Shown here: one piece after another, positions 26,686 to 34,668 of the stretch | How positions within the stretch are numbered: position 1 is the stretch's first letter | Layout: every line of letters starts with the position of its first letter | Assembly: GCA_964609085.1 (NCBI GenBank) | Contig: CAZSRZ010000016.1 | Span: forward strand, 1 to 57,901 | From: JANPLG01 sp964609085 | GTDB taxonomy: Bacteria > Armatimonadota > SYMT01 | Length of the DNA: 57,901 bases | Direction: 5' to 3' | Translations under genes and position numbers: made by a program | Notes under the pieces: model-generated | Seen by the model: the letters and a program-made list of their open reading frames with translations, nothing else | The model's database searches: none | What the model was told of the DNA's origin: nothing

Positions 26686-27888
26686 CTACTTCCGTGGACG
26701 CATCACGTCGCGCACGGCTTCCAGGTAGGCCATCTTGTGCACGGTGTCGGGTTCCAGGTAGCTGCCTTCGGTCCACTCATTCCAGCAGTTGATGTTGAGG
26801 ATCCGGGGCCCGTGTGGCACGGAGAGCAATCGCTCCCGGGTCTTCAGCAGGGCTTCGCGGAAGCGCTCCGGAGTATTTCCGCTGATGGTGTGCATGAACG
26901 GGTATCCGAAATTCCCGAAGGCGTCCGCCTGATGCGCGCGGGGGCTGGAGTCCCAGCCCATGGTGACGTTGGGGTAATAGGGAACCCCGAACTGCTTCTC
27001 GGCAGAGTCCCAGTAGCGGAAATACGCGTCCCGCACCTCCTGATAGTCCGTCTGCATGCGCGGTAGCCCGACGTGGTGGATCCAGACGTAGGACGTCACC
27101 GAGTCGAACCCCAGCTCTCGCACGACCCGTGCCGGGTCGGCAGGTTGGGTTTCCCCAGGAAGAATGGTGCGACCCCAGATGACCACGTTCAGATGCAGCC
27201 CCGCATGGCCGGCCCGGCGCGTACGCTCGCGGAACCCATCCAGCGCCTTCCGCGTGGCGGCAACTCCGCCGAATCCCTCGATCAGCTTGTTGACTTCGTA
27301 GATCGAGAAGTAGGGCGCACCGTCGATCCGCCAGTAGTTCGACCGGCTGAAGTACCGATCGACCACCACCCCGGCGATTCTCTCGAACCCAATGGGCGAA
27401 ACCTGACCCGGGTAGAGCAGGGGAGCGGGAGCTCCCCGCTTATACGGATGGATGTCGATCCAGTCGTGGTTTGCCCACATCAGGGCGAACTTGAGACGGT
27501 CTCGATTCCGGGCCTTGAGGAATCCCTCATCGAGGCAGCGGTGGAGGAACGGGCCGTCCTCGTAGTAGTACCAGTCGAACAGAAACGCATCGATGCCGTG
27601 GTCAGCGGCCGCGGTGATCTTCCGTGCCATCTCGCGAGGATCGGCTTCATTCGTGTAGCCCCACAGCGGCACGTTCGGCTGATGGTGCCCCGGAAACCGC
27701 GGGCGAGCCTCGCGAACGAGCTGCCACTCGTCCCACCCCTTCCCCTTCAGCTCCGCGTTGCGCGGATCGCCCGGATGGTAGTTGGGGAAGTAGTAGCAGG
27801 CAGTGAAGACACGCCGATCCGCAGCACCTGCACCCGCTCCGGCGAGCCCGGCGCCGGCAGCAGCCAGCAGCATTCGTCGATCCAGCAT
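26686..27888 (-). CDS. GH99-like/WbsX-family protein, exported
   Basis: About 400 residues. The leader MLDRRMLLAAAGAGLAGAGAGAA is Tat- or Sec-like. The mature protein opens with the WbsX/GH99-like signature CYYFPNYHPGDPRN...GWDEWQLV, then HGIDAFLFDWYYYEDGPFL, FALMWANHDW and the late INCWNEWTEGSYLEPD, which carries probable acidic catalytic residues. Related proteins are glycan-active hydrolases (endo-mannosidase-like) or polysaccharide-locus enzymes. The ATG at 27888 is preferred over the GTG at 27891 because GGAGA precedes it at good spacing. Substrate not predictable; EPS processing is possible given the nearby locus. Confidence 0.85.
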   Translation of the reverse strand: MLDRRMLLAAAGAGLAGAGAGAADRRVFTACYYFPNYHPGDPRNAELKGKGWDEWQLVREARPRFPGHHQPNVPLWGYTNEADPREMARKITAAADHGIDAFLFDWYYYEDGPFLHRCLDEGFLKARNRDRLKFALMWANHDWIDIHPYKRGAPAPLLYPGQVSPIGFERIAGVVVDRYFSRSNYWRIDGAPYFSIYEVNKLIEGFGGVAATRKALDGFRERTRRAGHAGLHLNVVIWGRTILPGETQPADPARVVRELGFDSVTSYVWIHHVGLPRMQTDYQEVRDAYFRYWDSAEKQFGVPYYPNVTMGWDSSPRAHQADAFGNFGYPFMHTISGNTPERFREALLKTRERLLSVPHGPRILNINCWNEWTEGSYLEPDTVHKMAYLEAVRDVMRPRK

Positions 27889-27903
27889 CACCGTTTCTCC
27901 AGG

Positions 27904-27952
27904 CAGGCGGGTCGGACGGACCGAACGGGTCGGACAGGTCGGACGGGTCCAC
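27904..27952. repeat. Short GGTCGGACR tandem repeat
   Basis: Four to five imperfect copies of a 9-10-base unit GGTCGGAC(A/G) lie in the intergenic region upstream of the GH99-like gene. On the minus strand they read as Ser-Asp-Pro repeats in an open frame that I regard as non-coding. Confidence 0.6.
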
Positions 27953-28076
27953 TGAATGAGTCATATCAGCCGGAACCGGATGGGCGTCGGTCTGGTCACG
28001 GCGATAAAAGGACTGCCCCGACGGGCACCCGCGCTGCGGGTCCCCCGGGTCGCGCCTATCCAGAGGGCAGAGTTGA

Positions 28077-28613
28077 ATGAATGTGGACGCTTCACCCGTC
28101 GTGCCCGCCCGCCGCGCGGATTCGCGCGCAGCCCGCGCAGCCATCGAGGCCCTATCCGCCTCTTCGAAGTCGGTCCGCACCGCCGTAGAGTTTCTCGATC
28201 GGCTGCTGGAGGAAGCACGTTCGGCGTACCTGCTCTGGCCATCACCGCAGGTCGAGGGAGATGGTCGTCGTGGCCTGGTGCTTCGCTGGGAGTTGGGGGA
28301 CTACGCCAGGATCAGTCGCATCGACGGCCAGGGCGACCTGACGTGTTACTGGCAGGTTCTCCGTGCGGATGCCCCGCCACCCCCTTCGGATGGGGAGGAG
28401 TCGCACGGAGACGGGATCGCGCAGGTACTCCGAGCGCTGGAGGTGTTTACTCTCTCGGAGCGGAAAAAGGCACTCGGGCGCGCGCAAGCGCTCAACCGCG
28501 ACGTGCCTCCGCTGTCGGAGTCTGCCTTCATGCGTTCCAGTTTCTATGAAGAGAATCCGCCCGGGCTGGAGGGAGACCCATGTCGGATAGATTCCTCTGC
28601 GATACCGGCGTAA
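28077..28613 (+). CDS. Hypothetical protein, function unknown
   Basis: 178 residues with protein-like composition in this frame: an Ala/Arg-rich N-terminus, helix-like RTAVEFLDRLLEEARSAYLL, then alternating hydrophobic segments GLVLRWELGDYARISRI and LTCYWQVL, and a helical C-terminal part IAQVLRALEVFTLSERKKAL. No family recognised. GAGGG lies upstream of the ATG. Its end overlaps by 34 bases a short frame that resembles the beginning of a PIN-domain toxin, so it might be a partner gene of a degraded toxin module, but at 178 residues it is long for an antitoxin. Confidence 0.6.
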   Translation: MNVDASPVVPARRADSRAARAAIEALSASSKSVRTAVEFLDRLLEEARSAYLLWPSPQVEGDGRRGLVLRWELGDYARISRIDGQGDLTCYWQVLRADAPPPPSDGEESHGDGIAQVLRALEVFTLSERKKALGRAQALNRDVPPLSESAFMRSSFYEENPPGLEGDPCRIDSSAIPA

Positions 28614-28681
28614 TTCTCAGCGCGACCACCGCCGGCTACCCCCATCACTCCAAGAGTAGGGACTTTCTGGAGGCGCCCTGA
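28580..28681 (+). pseudogene. Possible PIN-domain N-terminal remnant
   Basis: A 33-codon frame starting inside the end of the previous gene reads MSDRFLCDTGVILSATTAG then YPHHSKSRDFLEAP. This matches the first strand and helix of PIN nucleases, where the Asp of CDTGVIL is the first catalytic acid and the HH..S..FLEA helix follows. It stops at TGA 28679-28681, far short of the usual 130 residues, and no continuation was found in the following bases. Probably a truncated toxin gene; resemblance judged by eye. Confidence 0.45.
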
Positions 28682-28867
28682 AGAGACGGCGGCACGGCCT
28701 TGGTGTGCCTGCAAGTGCGGGCCGAAAGCATGGACGCTGTGTAGAGGCCGATCCCCGAGGGATCGGGAGGTGCATTGCCGAGAACCCCGCGCGACCTCAC
28801 CGCAACCATTTCCCGAATCGCCGGTTGATACACTGGGTAACGATCCCTCCCCTCACCTTCCTCTGCC

Positions 28868-30085
28868 ATGCCCTCGTATCGCGTCTACTGCCGGGACGCT
28901 GTCGGTGCCTCGGTTGAACTTTCGCTGACGGCTCGGAGTCTCCCCGGGTTGGTGCAGCAACTTGCGGCCCAGGGCCTGCAGGCGCAGCGCGTGCTCCCCG
29001 GGGCGGAACCGTCGGCGGCCGCGCTCCAACGGGTGCGGGTCAGCGAGAGTGCGCTCGCGCACTTCTATCGCCAGCTCGCAATCCAGCTTGAGAATGGCGT
29101 CTCGCTCCCGGAGGCCGTGGAGGCGCAGCGGCGCGAGGCGGGTTCCCCCGGGTTGCGTCTGATACTGACGTCGATCCTGCGCGGGCTCAGGCAGGGCGCG
29201 GATCTCTCCAGCACGCTGGAGGCGTTTCCGACCGTCTTCTCGCCCATCCATACCCGGATGATCGAGGCAGCGGAGGCGGGCAACAGTCTCTCCGAGGCGA
29301 TGAAGCAACTCGCCGATCACACGGAGCGTACCGCCCAGGTCGCCATGCGGATCCGCACGGCGCTGGTCTACCCCCAGGTCATAGGGATCGTGGCTCTCAC
29401 TGTGACCCTGCTCGCGGCGATGTTCATCCAGCCCGCCTTTTTCCGGATGATTGCTGAGATGGGCGTCGGGCCCGAAGATCTCCCCTGGTATCCCCGTGCT
29501 GTCCAGTTCTTTGGCGCGGTCATCGCGCCCATCCTGGGGGTGCTGCTCCCCGTGGGGGCCGTCGGCCTGTGGGCCGTTGGGGAATGGGGCGGGCGAACGC
29601 TGCACCCCGGCTGGAGTTATGTCCGATGCCGCCTGCCGGTAATCGGCGGGCTCTACTCGGCCCTTGCCTTGTTCCGGCTGACGCGTCTGCTGGCGGCCCT
29701 GATCGACGCCGGTGTGCCGCTGCTGGAGAGCCTGCGTCTCGCCGGACAGGGGGCCGAGAATCCGCTGCTGCAGGCGGCCATGTGGGACGCGATCCCCCGC
29801 GTGGCTCGCGGGGAAAGCCTGTCCCAGGCCCTTTCCTCCTCGGCGATCCTGCCGGCCACGTTCGTGGGGCAGCTTGCCGCCGGCGAATCCGCGGGAGATC
29901 TGAGCGGCGCGCTCGGTCGTATGGGACGCTGGTACGGCGAGCAGATCGACTACATGGCTGCCCGAGTGGGTGCCGTGCTCGAGCCGATCTTCGTGGGGGC
30001 GGTCGGCCTCATCGTTGCCTGGATGGTCACGGGCACCTTCGTCCCGATTCTCACTGTGATCCAGAGCCTCAGCGGAGGTGATTGA
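28868..30085 (+). CDS. Type II secretion/type IV pilus inner-membrane platform protein (GspF/PilC family)
   Basis: 405 residues with two T2SSF repeats: the first (about 65-190) contains LAIQLENGVSLPEAVEA and SNLSEA-like MIEAAEAGNSLSEAMKQLADH; the second (about 270-395) contains LTRLLAALIDAGVPLLESLRLA and FVGQLAAGESAGDLSGALGRM. Three hydrophobic helices lie between and after them, as usual. It is the platform that couples the ATPase to pseudopilin assembly. Its TGA overlaps the ATG of the ATPase gene by one base. First gene of a nine-gene operon. Confidence 0.9.
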   Translation: MPSYRVYCRDAVGASVELSLTARSLPGLVQQLAAQGLQAQRVLPGAEPSAAALQRVRVSESALAHFYRQLAIQLENGVSLPEAVEAQRREAGSPGLRLILTSILRGLRQGADLSSTLEAFPTVFSPIHTRMIEAAEAGNSLSEAMKQLADHTERTAQVAMRIRTALVYPQVIGIVALTVTLLAAMFIQPAFFRMIAEMGVGPEDLPWYPRAVQFFGAVIAPILGVLLPVGAVGLWAVGEWGGRTLHPGWSYVRCRLPVIGGLYSALALFRLTRLLAALIDAGVPLLESLRLAGQGAENPLLQAAMWDAIPRVARGESLSQALSSSAILPATFVGQLAAGESAGDLSGALGRMGRWYGEQIDYMAARVGAVLEPIFVGAVGLIVAWMVTGTFVPILTVIQSLSGGD

Positions 30086-31599
30086 TGGAAGCGATCGTCG
30101 ACGGAGTTTGTACCCCGCACGGCCGCGTCCGGCTGCACGTGGCGCCGGAGGGTCTGGCGTTGGTGGACCGGGATGGGTTGCTCCTGGCCTCAGCCCCGTA
30201 TGAGTCGGTCACCGACGCCAGCTTCACGTTGGCACACCGGTCGGCCAGCCTCCACATCGCCCTCGCGGAGCGCTCATGGACGCTTCGCTTTCTCCATCCC
30301 CTCCAGGCCCGCTTCGGCGCCGACCTGATCCAGGAACAACTGGCCGCGCTGCGGCGCCGCGCGCTGCCCGCGTTCAACGAGCGCAGGCCGCTTGCCGAGG
30401 TCGGCCCGGAGATCACTTCGTTCCTCGCGACAGCGGAGCTCGGGGTGGTCCAGTCGGTCGACTTCCTCCTGGCGCAAGCCACCATGCATGGAGCCAGCGA
30501 CCTGCATCTGGAGCCGTACCCCTCGGAGTTCCGCATCCGGTTTCGTGTGGACGGAGTGCTCCATGATGTGGCCGCCATCCCGACACTCTGGCTCCCACGC
30601 TTCCTGGCTCGGCTGAAGGTGCTGGCCAATCTGGCGGTCTACCGCTCGGACGTGCCCCAGGAAGGTCGGATCTGCTTGCGCCTCGGTGATCGCTCCGTCG
30701 ATATCCGGCTGTCGCTGCTTCCCACGCTCCACGGGGAAAAGGCGGTGCTAAGGCTCTTCGATCCCGCGCGTTCTCGCCTCGCCCTGGATGGTCTGGGCAT
30801 GAATCCGGAAGTAGAGGCAGCCTGGCGGGCGGCGCTGGATACCCCTCAAGGGATGCTGCTGCTGACCGGGCCGAGCAGCCACGGCAAGACGACCACGCTC
30901 TACGCCAGCCTGATCCACCTGCACACCACCCGGCGGGATCTGAGCAGCCTCTGCACAGTGGAGGATCCGATCGAGCACGATCTCCGATTGATCAACCAGA
31001 CACAGGTGAACAACGCTGTAGGGTTGACGTTCGCTGCGGGCCTGCGCACCGTGCTCCGTCAAGATCCCGAAGTGATCATGGTCGGCGAGGTCCGGGATGA
31101 GGAAACCGCCGGAATCGCCGTACGCGCCGGGTTGACCGGGCACCTCATCCTCAGCACCGTCCACGCGCGCACGGCCGGGGGCGTCTTTGCGCGGTTGATC
31201 GACCTCGGCGTGGAGCCGTACCTGGTTGCCAGCGCGGTCACAGGCGTGATGGCGCAGCGGTTGGTGCGCACCCTCTGCCCTGAGTGCAGCCGACCGGTCA
31301 ACGTGGAGCCCGCGCGGTGGCGAAAGGCGGGCGCGACTGAGGACGGCGCATGGCGGGAAGCCGCAGGCTGCGCCGAATGCGACGGCACCGGTCACCGGGG
31401 GCGGACCGGCGTTTTCCACCTCATCCGCATGGATGCCGCGCTGTCAGAGGCCGTCATCGCCGGGCGGTCCGCGGCCGCGATTCAGGAGATGACCGGCGGC
31501 GATGGGCTTCGGCGCGAAGCTATCCGCCTGGCCGCCGCTGGGCGGGTCTCCCTGTCCGAGGTGGAGCGAGTGATCGGACCAGGGGAGGGCTCACGCTGA
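30085..31599 (+). CDS. Type II/IV secretion assembly ATPase (GspE/PilB family)
   Basis: 504 residues. Walker A GPSSHGKTTT (about 262-271), Asp box, Walker B DPEVIMVGEVRDEETA and His box GHLILSTVHARTA are all present. A C-terminal Cys4 zinc site is split between LCPECSRP and AGCAECDGTGHRGRTGV. The N-terminal 95 residues (HGRVRLHVAPEGLALVDRDG and on) do not look like the usual MshEN domain and resemble a beta-rich PH-like fold instead. Start ATG 30085 is chosen over TTG 30082. It powers pseudopilus assembly with the preceding platform protein. Confidence 0.9.
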   Translation: MEAIVDGVCTPHGRVRLHVAPEGLALVDRDGLLLASAPYESVTDASFTLAHRSASLHIALAERSWTLRFLHPLQARFGADLIQEQLAALRRRALPAFNERRPLAEVGPEITSFLATAELGVVQSVDFLLAQATMHGASDLHLEPYPSEFRIRFRVDGVLHDVAAIPTLWLPRFLARLKVLANLAVYRSDVPQEGRICLRLGDRSVDIRLSLLPTLHGEKAVLRLFDPARSRLALDGLGMNPEVEAAWRAALDTPQGMLLLTGPSSHGKTTTLYASLIHLHTTRRDLSSLCTVEDPIEHDLRLINQTQVNNAVGLTFAAGLRTVLRQDPEVIMVGEVRDEETAGIAVRAGLTGHLILSTVHARTAGGVFARLIDLGVEPYLVASAVTGVMAQRLVRTLCPECSRPVNVEPARWRKAGATEDGAWREAAGCAECDGTGHRGRTGVFHLIRMDAALSEAVIAGRSAAAIQEMTGGDGLRREAIRLAAAGRVSLSEVERVIGPGEGSR

Positions 31600-31934
31600 T
31601 GGAAGTCGTCGGCCTGCTCGGCGTGTCGGTCGCATGCCTGCTGGCGGTGCTCTGGCGCTTTGTCCAGGTCGCTCAGGTCGCCGGGCGTCGGTATGCGGAC
31701 TGGTTTGGGCTCTACTTCGGCCTGTGGCTCCTCCTTGCCTGTGTCGGCGGGATTAGCCTCCTGGTGTTCGATCTCATCGCCCTGCTGACGGTGATTCGCT
31801 GGCAGCCGCTCCGCGACACCGTCCCCGATCTGCCGGCCTGGCCCCGAGTCCCACTGATGTGCGGTCCGCGGGCTCGTCGCAAGCGCCGGATCACGGAACC
31901 GATGCCATGGCAACGCGGTCCGCTCACCTACTGA
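31599..31934 (+). CDS. Small membrane protein of the pseudopilin operon
   Basis: 111 residues with two hydrophobic helices (VVGLLGVSVACLLAVLW and LWLLLACVGGISLLVFDLI) and a basic, Arg-rich C-terminus. No family recognised. The ATG overlaps the ATPase stop (TGATGG) after a strong GGGGAGGG ribosome site, and its own stop overlaps the next gene's start, so it is co-translated with the secretion genes and may be an assembly or alignment factor. Confidence 0.75.
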   Translation: MEVVGLLGVSVACLLAVLWRFVQVAQVAGRRYADWFGLYFGLWLLLACVGGISLLVFDLIALLTVIRWQPLRDTVPDLPAWPRVPLMCGPRARRKRRITEPMPWQRGPLTY

Positions 31935-32302
31935 TGGCGCGCCTGGCCGGGCGCCGAAGGGGGGTGACGCTGTCGTGGACGGTCGCCTCGATCCTGATCG
32001 CCGTCGCGATGCTGCCGGTACTCATCACGCTCTGCCGCGGCCTCTCCTTCGCAAGCGTTCGCTCCGCGCATCGGCTGCTGGCCACCCGCCGCGCCGACGC
32101 CGAACTGGAGCGGCTTCGTCGAGCAGGACCCGCCCCCGGCACCTTCCTGGCGCGGGAGCTGCCGAATGGGCGCGGAGAGGTACAGGTGTCGAAGCGAGCG
32201 GCGGGGTTAGTCGAGGTGACGCTGCTGCTGACCTGGGACGAGGCAGGTCCGCAGGGCCGGACCTCCATGAGCACCCTGATGCGACAGGGGGTCCGTCGAT
32301 GA
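31934..32302 (+). CDS. Minor pseudopilin-like protein (GspI-like position)
   Basis: 122 residues. The N-terminus RRRGVTLSWTVASILIAVAMLPVLI has a prepilin-like Gly followed by a hydrophobic helix, but residue 5 is Trp/Ser rather than Glu. The body has basic helix and beta-rich segments (RGEVQVSKRAAGLVEVTLLLTW). Its order and size fit a GspI-like minor pseudopilin. Starts and stops overlap neighbours, indicating coupling. An upstream in-frame ATG at 31907 is inside the previous gene and less likely. Confidence 0.7.
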   Translation: MARLAGRRRGVTLSWTVASILIAVAMLPVLITLCRGLSFASVRSAHRLLATRRADAELERLRRAGPAPGTFLARELPNGRGEVQVSKRAAGLVEVTLLLTWDEAGPQGRTSMSTLMRQGVRR

Positions 32303-32775
32303 GGGCGCGGAGGGGAGCAACCCTGATCCAGTTGATCTGGGCGATAGCGGTGGGAGCGATGGTGTTGAATCTCGCCGGGACCGTCTACGAGACAGCGCGG
32401 CGAACCGCGGCTCTGCGGGTGGCGCAAGTTCGGGTCAGCGAGGCGCTGCGGTCCGGAACTCACTGGATAGAGGCCGACGTTCGGTCTGCCGCCCGGATCT
32501 CCACAGAGACCGGCCGGTTGCTACTGGAGCAACGCCGGGTGGACGGCCGGCTGTTGCAGGTAGAGTACCGGCCCACCGCGGCCGGATTGCTGCGCGTGGT
32601 GCGCTCCGGTGGACGAGTGGTGGAGCGACGTGTGTGCGCCGACCACTTTCGGTCTGTGAAGTGGACGACGGACGGACGCAGCCTGCGGGTGGATCTGACG
32701 TGTGCGCTGGCCGTCGGCAAGCGAGAGGTGGTTCGGAGCGTAGTTTGCAGCACTTCACGGAGGGCAGGCGAGTGA
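32299..32775 (+). CDS. Minor pseudopilin-like protein (GspJ-like position)
   Basis: 158 residues starting RARRGATLIQLIWAIAVGAMVLN. The Gly-Ala-Thr-Leu-Ile prepilin cleavage context is clear, with Gln in place of Glu5. The remaining sequence is beta-rich and resembles GspJ-type proteins (GTHWIEADVRSAARIS, ADHFRSVKWTTDGRSLRV). Four-base overlaps with both neighbours. Confidence 0.75.
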   Translation: MRARRGATLIQLIWAIAVGAMVLNLAGTVYETARRTAALRVAQVRVSEALRSGTHWIEADVRSAARISTETGRLLLEQRRVDGRLLQVEYRPTAAGLLRVVRSGGRVVERRVCADHFRSVKWTTDGRSLRVDLTCALAVGKREVVRSVVCSTSRRAGE

Positions 32776-33140
32776 GAGGGCGTAGGGGAGCGACGCTGGC
32801 GCTCGTCGTTGGACTGTACATGGCTCTGGTGGCAATGCTCCTCGGGGCGGTGACCGTGGCGGTGGCCGGTCACGCCGCGGCATCGCGCGAGTACCTCCGC
32901 TCGCAGGCACGCTGGCTCGCGGAGGCCGGCATCGAGGAGTTTCGGGCCGGTGCAGCGCCGCATGCCGCTCGTCCCCTCGGTGCCGGGCGATACGGATGGT
33001 CGGTCGCCGCGGATGGCCGTGGGCAGGTCGTCACGGCCACCGGTGAGGCCGCCTCCGGAAGCGGCCTCGTGATCCGCTGTCGGCTCCTCGTCCGCGTCAG
33101 CCCAACAGGCGTCATCCAGGCATGGGAGGAGCGGTCATGA
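32772..33140 (+). CDS. Minor pseudopilin-like protein (GspK/PilX-like)
   Basis: 122 residues from a GTG start that overlaps the previous stop (GTGA). RGRRGATLALVVGLYMALVAMLLGAVTVAV has the cleavage Gly but no Glu5, as in GspK/PilX-class tip pseudopilins. The following helix carries ASREYLRSQARWLAEAGIEEF, matching the conserved AxxxAEAGIE segment of PilX/GspK proteins. It is shorter than GspK proteins and lacks their large inserted domain. Confidence 0.75.
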   Translation: MRGRRGATLALVVGLYMALVAMLLGAVTVAVAGHAAASREYLRSQARWLAEAGIEEFRAGAAPHAARPLGAGRYGWSVAADGRGQVVTATGEAASGSGLVIRCRLLVRVSPTGVIQAWEERS

Positions 33141-33697
33141 TGCCCCGGCTCCAACGGGTGCGGCCGGGCTTTACGTTCATCGAACTGGTGGTCGTGGCTT
33201 GCGTGTTACTGGTCCTGGCGGGGATCCTCTTTCCGGTGTTTGGCCAGGCGACCGCAAAGGCAAAGGCCGTGGCCTGCGAAGCGCACCTAGCGCAGATAGG
33301 CATGGGGCTGCACCTCTACGCCCAGGACAACGGGGGTCTCTTGCCGCCGAGCGCCCGCTCCCTGCGGGCAGCGGTGCTCGGTCGTTCCGGAGCCGACCCA
33401 AGTCTGTTCTTCTGTCCGTCTGACCCCCTCAGTCATGCGGGGGTCCCGGGAAGCTACCAGTACGTGTCGGGGCTGGCACTCGACCTCGACCTCAGCTCCG
33501 CCGTGATGGCCGACTGGAGCTTCTGCCACAACGAGGGAGGCTACGTGCTCTACCTGGACGGGCGCACGCGCTGGATTCGTCCCGTGAACTGGCCGGTGCC
33601 CACCGCGTCGCGACCGCTGGCGGCGGGGACCACTCTTCCATCAGGCTACCGTCCCACGAGCCTTGGTCAGTTCTCCGAGCCGGGGGCAGGCAGATGA
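33137..33697 (+). CDS. Type II pseudopilin, H-helix/DUF1559-like
   Basis: About 186 residues. RPGFTFIELVVVACVLLVLAG is a canonical prepilin signal with Glu5, followed by FPVFGQATAKAKAVACEAHLAQIGMGLHLYAQDNGGLLPP. The Cys and the LYAQDN..LPP segment are typical of this pseudopilin group. Later segments include FFCPSDP and YVLYLDGRTRWIRP. Start ATG 33137 overlaps the previous TGA; the ATG at 33122 is further upstream. First of three consecutive paralogues. Confidence 0.85.
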   Translation: MMPRLQRVRPGFTFIELVVVACVLLVLAGILFPVFGQATAKAKAVACEAHLAQIGMGLHLYAQDNGGLLPPSARSLRAAVLGRSGADPSLFFCPSDPLSHAGVPGSYQYVSGLALDLDLSSAVMADWSFCHNEGGYVLYLDGRTRWIRPVNWPVPTASRPLAAGTTLPSGYRPTSLGQFSEPGAGR

Positions 33698-34200
33698 CGA
33701 TGAATCGATCTCTCAGGGCGTCCCGCGGCTACTCCATGCTGGAGCTGACGATCGTCCTGGCGGTGATCCTCCTTCTGGCATCGCTTTTCGCGCCGGCCCT
33801 TAGGCAGGCCCGGGATCGGGCGAAGGGAACCAGTTGCGCCAGCAACTTGAACCAGGTCGGCGTCGCGCTCCACCTCTACGCCGCCGACCATGACGGGTGG
33901 TTCCCACCGGGACCGGGAGATCTCGGGCTCAGCGCGGAGTACGCGAAGAACCTGGGGATCTTCCATTGCCCCCTCGATGGGCGAACGCCCGCGTCAAGCT
34001 CGTTGCCTCTAGAGGGAGCGGTGCCTGAGCTATACAGCACCTCCTACCTTTACCAGCCCGGGCTGGCGGATGATGATGCGCCGCAAAACCAGCTCGCCTG
34101 GGATGACTTGCCGCGGCATGGAGGTCGGCTAGCCGTCCGGCTCGATGGTGCAGTCATCGGGTTGAGCTCCCCTCGCACCACCCTGGAGCCCACGCCATGA
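33694..34200 (+). CDS. Type II pseudopilin, H-helix/DUF1559-like
   Basis: 168 residues. RGYSMLELTIVLAVILLLASLF is a cleavable prepilin signal with Glu5; ARDRAKGTSCASNLNQVGVALHLYAADHDGWFPPG repeats the Cys-N-L-QVG-LYAADH pattern of the preceding gene, showing duplication. The C-terminus has FHCPLDGRTPA, again paralleling its neighbour. Four-base overlaps on both sides. Confidence 0.85.
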   Translation: MTMNRSLRASRGYSMLELTIVLAVILLLASLFAPALRQARDRAKGTSCASNLNQVGVALHLYAADHDGWFPPGPGDLGLSAEYAKNLGIFHCPLDGRTPASSSLPLEGAVPELYSTSYLYQPGLADDDAPQNQLAWDDLPRHGGRLAVRLDGAVIGLSSPRTTLEPTP

Positions 34201-34652
34201 AGCAGCACCGCCGAGCCGCGCGGGCCTTCACCCTCATCGAATTGTTGGTGGTGATCGCGATCATCGCCATTCTGATGGCGGCCACGATGCCGCTGTTGCC
34301 CGCCCTGCAGGACGAATCCCGCGTGGGGACGTGCAAGGCGCGGCTGGCTCAGGTGGGAATCGCGCTGCGGCTCTACGTGGAGGACCATCGTTCCTACCCC
34401 CGTACGCTGGAAGAGTTGCTGGAGCGTCGCTACCTGGACAGCACGGAGGTGGTCCGCTGTTGCAAGACAGGAGCCTTGTTCACCTACCGCCGGCCCTCTC
34501 TGACCACCCTCCCGGAGAGCATCGTCGCCGAGTGCTGCCCACCCGAGACCCCCGCGGGGAAGCGCCCCCACCGCTATCGGAACGGAAGCGTCCGCCTCCG
34601 ATTGAATGGAACGACTTCGGTGGTCGAGGTGCCCGGCGCTACGACCAAATGA
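34197..34652 (+). CDS. Type II pseudopilin with Ala at -1 of the cleavage site
   Basis: 151 residues. RRAARAFTLIELLVVIAIIAILMAA is a standard prepilin helix with Glu5, but the residue before Phe is Ala, not Gly. GTCKARLAQVGIALRLYVEDHRSYPRTLEELLERRYLDS follows the paralogue pattern. Cys pairs (RCCKTG, ECCPPE) may form disulfides. Last gene of the pseudopilin operon; four-base overlap with the previous gene. Confidence 0.82.
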   Translation: MKQHRRAARAFTLIELLVVIAIIAILMAATMPLLPALQDESRVGTCKARLAQVGIALRLYVEDHRSYPRTLEELLERRYLDSTEVVRCCKTGALFTYRRPSLTTLPESIVAECCPPETPAGKRPHRYRNGSVRLRLNGTTSVVEVPGATTK

Positions 34653-34668
34653 GCCAGTCTGGAGTTCG

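Noticed and set aside
27956..28549. Plus-strand open frame overlapping the hypothetical gene at 28077
   Set aside because: Arg/Gly/Pro-rich shadow in another frame; the 28077 frame has a more protein-like pattern and a ribosome site.
28679..28681. TGA ending the PIN-like frame as a third Sec codon
   Set aside because: No redox Cys context, no family continuation after the stop, and another stop soon follows.
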